Of a stretch of 64,000 nucleotides of DNA, positions 10,401 to 18,976 are shown piece after piece. Each line of letters begins with the position of its first letter. Positions within the stretch are counted from its first letter, which is position 1. The position numbers were made by a program, and so were the translations under genes. The notes under the pieces are model-generated. The model was not told the DNA's origin. It worked only from the letters and a program-made list of their open reading frames with translations, and made no database searches. Source of the DNA: Coemansia sp. RSA 487 (lineage: Eukaryota; Kickxellomycota; Kickxellomycetes; Kickxellales; Kickxellaceae); contig JANBRJ010000053.1 in the NCBI GenBank assembly GCA_027577595.1, forward strand, positions 51,736 through 115,735. Direction: 5' to 3'.

Positions 10401-11782
10401 CGGTTGAAGCTATAGAATATAAAGCTTGTATCGACGAAAGCAAGATAGAGGATGTTATTGCAGATGGACAGCATATTATTCGTATTTTCAATGTGGAAAA
10501 CTATTTCACATCCAGATATATTAAGGAGAAAGACACAAGCCAGCGCATTATTATCCCACGTTCTTCATTTGGCGATTTTTCAGTCTCATTATCTAGCTTT
10601 CTGGATGAAATTTCTTGTGCAATGTGCAAGGTGGCATTGATAGCACACAGCCAAATATTTGGAATTTCTATATCATCTGCAGAGTTTGTAATGTTTGCAA
10701 GGTTGACAGAGAGACTTATGTATAGTGCCAGCAATATAATGGATATACCAAGAAAGCTACTGTCATATGAAGGCAGAACCAGCACATTCAGAAGCTACAC
10801 TGATTTAGAGCATGAAAAACTTTTTATTGATGATGCAGAAATCCCAGAACAAGGCTGGCCGTCTCTTGGGAAAATCGAATTCAGCAACTTCAGCATGAAA
10901 TATCGTCAGGATCTGGAGCATGCCTTGAAAGAAATCAACCTAACTATTAAGCCTGGAGAAAAGGTGGGCATCGTTGGCCGCACAGGTGCTGGAAAGACAT
11001 CCCTTGCTCGCTGCTTGTTCCGGCTGGTCGGTAACAGCACATGCAGCGGGTCTATATTGATTGATGGCCACAACATCCAATCGATGAACATAAGAGACGT
11101 GCGCGCAAAGCTCGGGAGTATCCCGCAAAAACCAACGCTGTTCAATGGCACATTTAGACAGAACTTGGATCCCCTTGTCAAGTACACAGTCGAGGACATG
11201 TGGTCTGCAATTGTCAAGTGCGGCATCGTTGATCTTGTGCAGCCAAAGCTTGGCCATGGCGATGATAGTGGAGGTGGTGAGGTCATTTTAGACAGAGATG
11301 GCAGTGATGATGAGCTGCTGAAAGAAATCGAAAGATAGAAGCAGAAATGGAACGAATCTGGCTGGATGATGCGCACCTTCCTTTATTTGTTTGTTAGAAA
11401 ACCTACGCTGGATGGCAGACGCGTGCCAAGTATACGACTACACGGTTTGGACGGATATGCGAAAGACACCTTTAGCAACGGACAGAAGCAGCTTGTCGGG
11501 CTTTGCAGGCTGCTGATGCGCAACCGCAAGATCATTGTGCTGGATGAGGCAACAGCAAATGTTGACCCAGAATCTGACCAAAACATGCACAGGCTTATCC
11601 ATTCCGAGTTCAAGAGCTGTACAGTTCTAAACATTGCCCACCGACTGGAGACGATTATGAACAGCGACCGCATTATCGTCATGGACAACGGAAGAGTAGC
11701 AGAAATTGGCCAGCCCGAAGAGTTGCTTGAAAAGAAAGGCTACTTTTCAGAGCTTGTGAAAGCAAACGATTTTGGTGAGTAA
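7450..11782 (+). pseudogene. ABCC (MRP)-type ABC transporter, probably inactivated
   Basis: A full-length ABCC layout is visible. A partial TMD0 (7450-7740) is followed by a linker and TMD1 (to about 8900) with LPKRMQLRSIREELKYNVDE. NBD1 has Walker A GKTGSGKSS near 9150, signature ISGGQRARLALARAV and Walker B IYVLDDPLSAVDAHV. TMD2 lies at about 9880-10800. NBD2 has Walker A GRTGAGKTS near 10975, a degenerate signature FSNGQKQLVGLCRLL and Walker B KIIVLDEATANVD, and the frame ends at 11782. Three lesions interrupt it: an in-frame TAA (7738-7740), a shift of frame near 8901-8908 between SSVQSD and LSSFVES, and an in-frame TAG (11336-11338) in NBD2. The two nonsense codons have open sequence in the same frame on both sides. 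No GT-AG intron of normal size rescues them. Family role: ATP-driven export or vacuolar uptake of conjugated organic anions. Confidence 0.8.
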
Positions 11783-12169
11783 GTTTACCACATTCTTTTA
11801 TTGCTGTCATTTTAGATAATTTGTTTCTTCTATAAGAATGCAATATACTTTTTGCTTTGATTTATTGTGATATTTTGGTACATTTTGTTTTCAAAATTAT
11901 TTTTCACAACCTTATTGTATGAGTCTGAGGAATATACTGCTTTCATGCCAAAGTCAGCCATGAGGGTATTGTGCGCAATGGCGATACCATGTTTAATTTC
12001 CAATTTTCATGCACTTTAATGTATTCGCCACTGCACGTAAAAAAAATGATTTTTTTGGCCGGATTTGATTTTTTTGAAAATGGGATTTAAAAATCTCGAT
12101 CTTTACCTTTACTTTTTCAATTTTTTCGCTTATCAAAACCACAAATTCTCATTTTCATTTTTGGACAAA
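11783..12169. other. AT-rich intergenic region
   Basis: Contains the 3' flank of the ABC transporter relic and the upstream region of the PPR gene, with several T-runs near 12050. The PPR reading frame stays open back to 12065 but encodes a Phe-rich low-complexity stretch, so this was treated as leader. No other feature is seen. Confidence 0.4.
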
Positions 12170-14056
12170 ATGCAAAATGCACTAATGCTGGCAAGGTGTC
12201 TAGCCACACGACCGTCAATGGTGCCGGTAGCAGTGGGCTTAACAGCAGCAGCAGCAACAACAACAACAACAAAGGCGACAATGCGCATACCTTTGCTGTC
12301 AAAGATTCAACGGCATAGCTTGCAAGTGCGGGGCTATGCATCGCCGCTTGTTGACGAAGATTCCAGCTTGAGTCATGAACTGGATATTCCTAAGCAAGTG
12401 CACCAGCTAGTCAACCCAAGCAACTACTCTAAGATCAATCTAGCCCGAGATATTTCACAAAGCGCACGTCTTGAGAAGCGGGACATCGGAGAGAAAATGG
12501 AAGGCGCAATAAGAACAGAAAAGGATGCGGTCCATAGAAGGCTCGACGACCTGCTTGACCGCGAGCTGATGCCAAAGGACAATCCAGCTGAAGCGGATCT
12601 GGTGGCATTTTTAGAGGGCTACCACAGCATTGGCAGCACATTAGGATGTATCAAGGTGCTCCGCAAAATGCGCGAGTGTGACATAACGCCAACACCGCCG
12701 CAGTACGCAATGGTGCTCAATCTTGCATGCGGTAAGTACCAAGTGCGGACGATATACACCGTGGCTGAGGAAATGCGGCTTGCTGGCCTCGAGGATACAA
12801 ACGAGAACTACGAGTCGTTCTTCAATTCGCTTCTGACCTGTCTGGGCAACTGTAACCAGAGCGAAATGGCGTACGCTGTGTACACGGAAATGCGCGAACG
12901 CGGATTGACTCCTAGACATCAAGGGTCGCACAGTATCATTGTAAGTTTGGCGAAGATTGGAGAGATCGACTTGGCTCTTCAGATCCTGCAGGAATCCGTT
13001 GGCAGCTCTATCACATTTGACTGGAAAACGTATATGGGTATTCTGGTCAACGCTTCGTTCTATATGCACCACAAGGCGTACAAGCTCGCCTTTGACCAGC
13101 TGACCACAGTGTTTGGCGTGCAGCTAACCAAAGGCGATTACGACTATGGGCTCTCAATTGCGTCCAAAGCAGGCGATTACAAGTTGGCCACAAGTATCCT
13201 AGAAAGCTTGGGCCGCTTAGGCTATCCGATCCGAGAGCGCGAGTACGAGGCGTTGTTTGACTCGCTTATAGTATCCAAGAAGTGGGAGACGGCGTTCAAG
13301 GTTGTTGGAAACATGCGGCAAACAGGGTACGGCAAGACATCAAGGACGCTACGAACCCTGGTTCGGGAACTTACTGCAAAGCCTGCACAGACTGAGAGGC
13401 TTGTCGCCGAGGCTTACGAGGCTATGTTGGAAACAAGCAGCACGGTACCAGCGATCTTGGACACAAGCACGCTTAATGCGCTCGTATTGTCATTGGCGCT
13501 GTCGGTGCGTGTCGAGGCGGCATTCACGCGTATGAACGAGTGGTTCGACAAACACTCTGTAAAGAGGAACATTGAAACCTACGAGGGGCTTCTGACTGGA
13601 TGTGGCAAGAGCAAAGGCAACAAGACGGTAGCCGAGAAGACCCTTGGCATGATGCTCGATGTAGACAAGCTTGAGCCTACAAAGGAAATCTACGAGCTTA
13701 TGATCCGCGTCTCATTGAAACAGTTCAACTACGAGGATGCCTTTGTGTATCTCGAGTCGATGAAGGCACAAAAGATGGCGCCAGGGTGGCCAACATACGC
13801 CTCCATTGTCAGGCGGTGCGCCAACGTCCGCGACCCCCGCGCAAAGGTCGCTCTTGACGAGATGCGCGAGCTTGGCTACACAGTTACTTCAGCTCTCGAA
13901 AACTACGTTGCTTTCAATTATAAGAGCGGGAAAGGTGCATATGGCGACAACGACGATGGTAGCGACATGCCTGAGCACAGCTGGTCAGGCAAGGCAGACA
14001 AGGACAAGACAGCTACATTGAAGGATATCCTGGGAGCCGATGCATTCAAGCTCTGA
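12170..14056 (+). CDS. Mitochondrial pentatricopeptide-repeat protein
   Basis: A 628-residue protein. The first sensible start is the ATG at 12170. The N-terminus (MQNALMLARCLATRPSMVPV, then a Thr/Ala run and further Arg residues) looks like a mitochondrial targeting presequence. From about residue 145 on, helical pairs of about 35 residues repeat, with VLRKMRECDITPTPPQYAMV, VAEEMRLAGLEDTNENY and YTEMRERGLTPRHQGSHSI as clear PPR units. Weaker units continue to about 600. Known members bind organellar RNA and act in its processing, stability or translation. Which transcript is targeted cannot be told. No SMR or PROP/RNase P catalytic domain is visible. Confidence 0.82.
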   Translation: MQNALMLARCLATRPSMVPVAVGLTAAAATTTTTKATMRIPLLSKIQRHSLQVRGYASPLVDEDSSLSHELDIPKQVHQLVNPSNYSKINLARDISQSARLEKRDIGEKMEGAIRTEKDAVHRRLDDLLDRELMPKDNPAEADLVAFLEGYHSIGSTLGCIKVLRKMRECDITPTPPQYAMVLNLACGKYQVRTIYTVAEEMRLAGLEDTNENYESFFNSLLTCLGNCNQSEMAYAVYTEMRERGLTPRHQGSHSIIVSLAKIGEIDLALQILQESVGSSITFDWKTYMGILVNASFYMHHKAYKLAFDQLTTVFGVQLTKGDYDYGLSIASKAGDYKLATSILESLGRLGYPIREREYEALFDSLIVSKKWETAFKVVGNMRQTGYGKTSRTLRTLVRELTAKPAQTERLVAEAYEAMLETSSTVPAILDTSTLNALVLSLALSVRVEAAFTRMNEWFDKHSVKRNIETYEGLLTGCGKSKGNKTVAEKTLGMMLDVDKLEPTKEIYELMIRVSLKQFNYEDAFVYLESMKAQKMAPGWPTYASIVRRCANVRDPRAKVALDEMRELGYTVTSALENYVAFNYKSGKGAYGDNDDGSDMPEHSWSGKADKDKTATLKDILGADAFKL

Positions 14057-14335
14057 CCTGGTATTTTCTGTGCACACACACGAGCGCTGAGACTTTCATC
14101 ATGCTGTAGTATTTATGGTTGGTGATCAAACGCACCAAAATAAAATAAACAGTGTAGAAATGCCGTTTGATCGCAGCACCAGCCTTCTGACAGAATCAAA
14201 ATAAAACTGCGGTTTTTTGTTGTAAACATAGAAAAATAACCTTTTGCCTCTACTTTCGTCCAAATTCCAAAAAATACACCTCTTTTCTTTTCTTGTCTTT
14301 TTTCTAGTTTGTAGAACCATTCAAATACCAAATTA

Positions 14336-16030
14336 ATGGAAAGATTTTTGGCGCAAGTTCCAGAGCTGGTGGACACTGACAAGCGTTCATTTCTATACTC
14401 TGACCTCAGCCAGCTCAAGCTAGACAATCCTGAGGGTTACCATGAGGCTATAGAGTTCTGGAGCCAGTTTCTATTGCGACTGTGCCAGAATGGACTAGGC
14501 TATTCGAGCGAAGATAGGACACATCAGCACCGCAACAGCAGCAGCAGCAGCGGGCACTATCAATCAGACAGCGACAACGACGACAGCAAGGACAAAGATA
14601 TACTAGATAGGATAAATGGACAAAAAACGGGTGAACCGCTTCGACCGGTGCTCTGTTTGAGCACAAAGAAGCTAGCAACTAGGCTGTCATTTCGCGGGGA
14701 CACGCCGGCAGGTCTTGACGTAATTGAAGAAGAGATGCGAAAGCGAGGAACCCTGGCCCCTGCTGCAGAGTATTTCTCGACAAGAGTGCGCAGATGGGCA
14801 GGGTGGGCGGTCGGCATGGTTTTGCCCTCGCTGCCAGGTCGCTTTGTCGCGTCAATGGTCATGGGCGCACAAGTGCCTAGAGGAATGGATCTCCAGACGC
14901 TCATCGTAAGCTCGCTGATACCTGATGCCGCACAGCGTATCCTCGATTTCCACTACAGCAATGTATCGTGTCCACAGATTGACTGTTTGATGAGCATCCG
15001 AGAGTTTCGCTGCAGGTTTGTATCTGTGTTGGTACGGAGAGCTGCAAAGCGGGATGGGGGTAAACAGAACGATCAGCTGGGCTCTGCAGAAATGTCTGTA
15101 GAAGACGCAAGCATCCTTGTTAAATATCTCTCCGACAACCGGTATATTGCTGTTGCAACTGTGGACACGGCAGCCGGGAATATTGAGGGAGACAAAGAAA
15201 GGGATGCGAGGAATGGGCAAGCTGCTGATGCGGCATTTGCCGATGGCGAGACGACGCTAGTAAAGTTTGCATCAAGACGCGCCGAGCGCATAGCCGCGTC
15301 ACCGACCGCGTCAAGCAGCGGGCCGATCAGTGAAGCTGACCGTGGTGTGTACCAAGTCAAAAGCACCCGGCTTCTGATTTCGCGGCAAGTAGATCGGCTC
15401 GAGGCGCGGATCAGCGCTCTGGACCAGCAAATAAGAAGCGCTTTGCAACGCAAACAAAAAAATTTGGCAATGCCCAAGCTTAGGCTCAAGCGCCATATCG
15501 AAGAGAACGTATTGGCAAAGCGCGTGGTTGCGCTGGAGAATATAGAAAAGATACTCTGGCAACTCGAGCAAGCGTCATCCGATCTTCAGATGCTCCAAGC
15601 ATTTAGGGCTGGCACACTTGCACTTCGGGGGATGAACCAGCGGGCAGAGGACATGGACGCAGACCGAGTGTTTGATGACTGGGCACAGGAGGCAGCTAGG
15701 GCTGGGGAGGTAGAAGATGCGTTACAGGATGGCTCTGATCTTGTTTTAGACAAAATGCCAGATTCGGTTAGCGGGCCAGATGTGGATGAGCAGCTAGAGG
15801 CCGAGCTAGATGCGATGATGGCAGCAGCAGAGCCACTTGCTGACAAGGCACAGAACAGCGAAACTGCTGAGGTGCTTGTCGGTGCATTGAAGAACATTTC
15901 CATTGCTCAGCCAGAATCGCCAAAGAAACAGCAGCAGCCCTCGTCTCGGTCGGAACAAGCGGTGGTAGCGGAACCACAAGAGGTCGATGATAGCGATGAA
16001 GAAAGCAAAGTAGCAATGCCTGCCGAGTGA
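14336..16030 (+). CDS. CHM7: ESCRT-III protein Chm7/CHMP7
   Basis: A 564-residue protein with the CHMP7 two-part layout. The N-terminal winged-helix-like half (about 25-270) contains FWSQFLLRLCQNGLGYSS and LSTKKLATRLSFRGDTPAGL. The C-terminal Snf7 half (about 340-480) is a long charged helix region (VDRLEARISALDQQIRSALQ, AKRVVALENIEKILWQLEQA) followed by LRGMN. An acidic tail (EVDDSDEES) ends it, probably including a MIM-type segment. Known role: recruited by the LEM protein Heh1/LEM2 to the inner nuclear membrane for nuclear-envelope sealing and pore surveillance. The Ser/His/Asp-rich insertion at about 60-95 is a local peculiarity. The 279-base gap upstream carries nothing recognised. Confidence 0.85.
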   Translation: MERFLAQVPELVDTDKRSFLYSDLSQLKLDNPEGYHEAIEFWSQFLLRLCQNGLGYSSEDRTHQHRNSSSSSGHYQSDSDNDDSKDKDILDRINGQKTGEPLRPVLCLSTKKLATRLSFRGDTPAGLDVIEEEMRKRGTLAPAAEYFSTRVRRWAGWAVGMVLPSLPGRFVASMVMGAQVPRGMDLQTLIVSSLIPDAAQRILDFHYSNVSCPQIDCLMSIREFRCRFVSVLVRRAAKRDGGKQNDQLGSAEMSVEDASILVKYLSDNRYIAVATVDTAAGNIEGDKERDARNGQAADAAFADGETTLVKFASRRAERIAASPTASSSGPISEADRGVYQVKSTRLLISRQVDRLEARISALDQQIRSALQRKQKNLAMPKLRLKRHIEENVLAKRVVALENIEKILWQLEQASSDLQMLQAFRAGTLALRGMNQRAEDMDADRVFDDWAQEAARAGEVEDALQDGSDLVLDKMPDSVSGPDVDEQLEAELDAMMAAAEPLADKAQNSETAEVLVGALKNISIAQPESPKKQQQPSSRSEQAVVAEPQEVDDSDEESKVAMPAE

Positions 16031-16211
16031 GAAGGGCTGTCTGCTGCCTACGTTCAGAACACTTTTGTACATGCTAAAACATTTCGTCCAACTGTGGAAA
16101 TGTTATTCCAAAAAAATATAGAATGAAAAAAGCAATATACTATAAGCCTGTCGTCGTCGCTTTTTTCCCTCATCTTGGTTCGAAAGAGTTGGCCGAAAAT
16201 TCAATAGAAAG

Positions 16212-16447
16212 CTAGATATACTCTGCTGGTTCTTGGGTGTTTTCCCTTTGTAAAAAGTGCATTTGGTACGCTTGCCAAATGCGGTTTCCGTAGTTGTGGG
16301 TCTTCTTTTGTATCAGTTCGTCTCGTAATCGCGATTCCCGATCTCCTCCGGCATAGAAAAATGGGAGAAGGCATTTTTAAACGCAACGCCAATAGCCGAT
16401 GAAATATCGCAGTCTTCTTGTAGAGAAGAATTAAATATGCTAAACAT
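16212..16447 (-). other. Possible small gene with an unexplained frame switch
   Basis: Two overlapping minus-strand frames look protein-like. One begins at an ATG (16445-16447) and reads MFSIFNSSLQEDCDISSA through SHFSMPEE to a TGA at 16313. The other reads GGDRESRLRDELIQKKTHNY and WQAYQMHFLQREN to a TAG at 16212. Joining them needs a -1 (or +2) shift near 16350-16360; no GT-AG intron with the right phase was found. It may be a small gene with a sequence error, a missed intron, a pseudogene, or chance. Family unknown. Confidence 0.25.
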
Positions 16448-16744
16448 ATAAGCGCATAATCAAAAATATGAACAAGGCCAGACACAAAAAAAGGCCCTTG
16501 GGTTCACATAAAGAAAGATAAACACAGCCCTCCACAGAAAGAAAGCTGGGAGGGGGAGGAGGTTTGGAGAGAAGGAAGCGGTAAAATACAAGAGGAAAGA
16601 AGAGAAACAGAAGGGGGAAGAGAAAAAGAAAGCATCAAAAGTCACAGAAGAGGAATGAGAAAGAGAGCCACGAATAGAATAGCCAACGTTTGTCCGTGTC
16701 CACAAAAGAAAAGAAAAGAAAGAGAAGAGCGCCAAAAGCATATA
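16448..16744. other. Purine-rich 3' flank of the decapping-factor gene
   Basis: A long GA-rich tract (about 16540-16730, plus strand), which reads as CT-rich in the direction of the gene at 16745-18094. It probably lies in its 3' untranslated region. No gene is seen here; 16031-16211 likewise holds only the CHM7 3' flank. Confidence 0.4.
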
Positions 16745-18094
16745 TTAGGCGTTGTAGACAGGAGCAAGTTGGTTAATCTGGTTCGTGTTGGCGATGGGCG
16801 ACACTGTTGCTGGTCTGTTGTTCGCCATCTCCTTAATCAGACGCAGTTTTTGGAACATGTTTGTCATGTTCCCACCCACCTGGGTCAGGTCCACCGACGA
16901 GTAGCTGCCGTGCATGCCGGCAACCATTGCCGCTGTGTTCTGTTGTTGGTGCTGGTAGTACTGAGGCTGATGCTGTTGGTACTGGTGCTGCTGGGGGTAG
17001 ACAACGGTGCCGCCGTTGCTCGCCAGCATGGACTCTAGCTGACGCGAGCGCTCATTCAGGGCAGCGTTGACCGAACCACTGCCAAATGAGGGCGCATCGG
17101 CATGGTGGTAGGCAAAGGCAGGCGGTGGCTGTAGCGCCAAAGAAGGAGGCATCTGCTGATAGCCGCCGTTGCCCACCATGGGGCGCTCAGGACTGGTCGC
17201 AGCAACGCCTGAGGTTCCAAAGACGTCTTCGTCACGAGTAACAGACGTTCTGGCGCTCGACTTTGGTGGGGAAGTGAGAAACAATGGCGGCATAGGCAGA
17301 CTGCTGGGCGCAGGCGAGTTGTTGAACGACGCGCCTGCGTAGTGGTTAGACCTTGAAGCCGACATCGGGCTACGCACACGCGAAGGGCTGCCGAAAGCAG
17401 GAAGCGAGGCTGTTGAAGAAACATCTCCGCCGGCCATGCGTGGTGGGGGGCCAAAGGCACCACCAGGCGTCGACGCTGGCCTCTGCTGATGTTGCTTGTT
17501 CAGACGGCGGTCAGGCGTGCGCTGCTGCTGGGGGTTCCCGCTGGTGCTTGGCGAAGACGATTGAAGAAGTACCACGTCGTCACTGCCGCTACCGTTGTTG
17601 TTGTCTAGGTATGGTGGAGACGGCTGACGGCGGCGGCCACGTTGCTTTGCAGCCTTGCTTGTCTTACTGTTATTGTCAGCCGAAGGGGGCTTGACCGACA
17701 TATCTGGCTGCTTCTGCTTCTGCCGCCCGCCACGCGACCCACGGTGCCGCCCGCCCTTTGTAGGAGTCGAGAGACCCTCCTCGTTCTTAAGGTTGTCGCT
17801 TTCGTCTTGCTGCTTCTTCGAAGTCGAGGCGCGCTGGTCAGAGTTGTTCAGCTTGCCTTTGCTGGCCGAATTGCGCAGGCCGTTTTGCGGAGCCTGATGA
17901 GATGTCTTTTGCGCATTGTTGTGCTTGCGCGGCGGCGGGTCGTGGTGCTGGTGGTGCTGGTGGTTCTTACGGCTGTTGCTTGGCTTTGTGGCTACTGGTG
18001 CGTGTACTTGCTTAACATGTGATGGTGTAAACCCTGTCACGGATTCTGGTCTGGAAACTGGTGTGCTCATGTTCATACGTGGGCGAAAAGACAT
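16745..18094 (-). CDS. Edc1/PNRC-like mRNA-decapping activator candidate
   Basis: A 449-residue, almost wholly disordered protein rich in Ser, Pro, Gln, Asn and His. The one conserved-looking island is HYAGASFNNSPAPSSLPMPP at about 248-267. It has the spacing of the PNRC/Edc1 short linear motif, in which a YAG-x-F-x-x-SPxPSxLPxP core binds the EVH1 domain of Dcp1 and activates Dcp2. Basic RGG-like patches (HRGSRGGRQKQKQ, KQRGRRRQPS) near 118-155 could bind RNA. The C-terminus has a short helix-like segment (MFQKLRLIKEMANNRP). The assignment rests on this motif alone, so another proline-rich adaptor remains possible. Confidence 0.6.
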   Translation of the reverse strand: MSFRPRMNMSTPVSRPESVTGFTPSHVKQVHAPVATKPSNSRKNHQHHQHHDPPPRKHNNAQKTSHQAPQNGLRNSASKGKLNNSDQRASTSKKQQDESDNLKNEEGLSTPTKGGRHRGSRGGRQKQKQPDMSVKPPSADNNSKTSKAAKQRGRRRQPSPPYLDNNNGSGSDDVVLLQSSSPSTSGNPQQQRTPDRRLNKQHQQRPASTPGGAFGPPPRMAGGDVSSTASLPAFGSPSRVRSPMSASRSNHYAGASFNNSPAPSSLPMPPLFLTSPPKSSARTSVTRDEDVFGTSGVAATSPERPMVGNGGYQQMPPSLALQPPPAFAYHHADAPSFGSGSVNAALNERSRQLESMLASNGGTVVYPQQHQYQQHQPQYYQHQQQNTAAMVAGMHGSYSSVDLTQVGGNMTNMFQKLRLIKEMANNRPATVSPIANTNQINQLAPVYNA

Positions 18095-18539
18095 CGTAAG
18101 CGGAGCTCGGTTGTGGAATTTACAGAATGCAAAGAAAGTATGCTGAGCGGTAGTGATATGCTGTAGTGGTGTTATATAAAGACTGGTTTGGTTTTTGCTT
18201 CAAGTGGTGGTTTTGTGAGAAGAGAAATGGAAACCAACAGCATCTGTATACTAGCAAAAAAAAAAGGATGTTAAATCGAAAGAGTAATCAAAGAAGAGGG
18301 CTAAAGTAACTTGCTATTTGAAGCTATTTCAACTCTAACTCACTTCCTCTGTCTAAAAATTCAACACAAAGCTTGCCTCTGCTTTAGATAAAATAGAATA
18401 TGAAAGGGCAATTCAAAGGAAAGATATATATAGTGTAAAAAATCCAAAGGGCAAAAGAAAAAGAGAAAAGAGACAAAGGTTTTCTTTTTTATCCCCTCCA
18501 CAGATTGCGAAAAAAAAGGTTGCAAAGCGAAAAGGCTGT

Positions 18540-18611
18540 CCAATCATTCCTCCCCAATCATCCAATCACCGCAGCTTCCGTCACCTGACTCTGACACGCA
18601 GCACCGATTGG
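18540..18611. promoter_or_regulatory. Cluster of CCAAT boxes upstream of the Edc1/PNRC-like gene
   Basis: CCAAT occurs at 18540-18544, 18554-18558 and 18562-18566, and its complement ATTGG at 18607-18611, all within 72 bases and about 450-520 bases upstream of the start at 18094. CCAAT is the core of the Hap2/3/5 (NF-Y) site. The rest of 18095-18976 is AT-rich and no other feature was recognised in it. Confidence 0.4.
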
Positions 18612-18976
18612 CTAATATGCTGCGCAACAATGCAAATACACTGTACGTTTTTCGGGTTTCGAGCCCCCAAAACTTCATGTGTCATATTCGACTGGCAAAG
18701 TTAACACTTTTGACCAACAATTTTTTTTTGTCTGCGAGTGTATCATAACAAAACGCCTGTCTGTTGCAAACTACTACAATAACCGAATGCCCATTTATCT
18801 TTCCGCATGTGCTATTGTTATAACCTTGCGCAATAAGCCTCAAAAGCCTTGTTCCTTTGCTACAAATGAACATGCAGTGATGTTTGTGTGTTGTGTTTTC
18901 CTCAACTGCCGATAAAAATAGCAACAAAAACTAAATGCAATAATAATCTCCATCCACTCCAAATATCCTCCAAAGA

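Noticed and set aside
11336-11338. Readthrough or recoding of the TAG in the ABC transporter
   Set aside because: No recoding context recognised, and two other lesions already favour a pseudogene.
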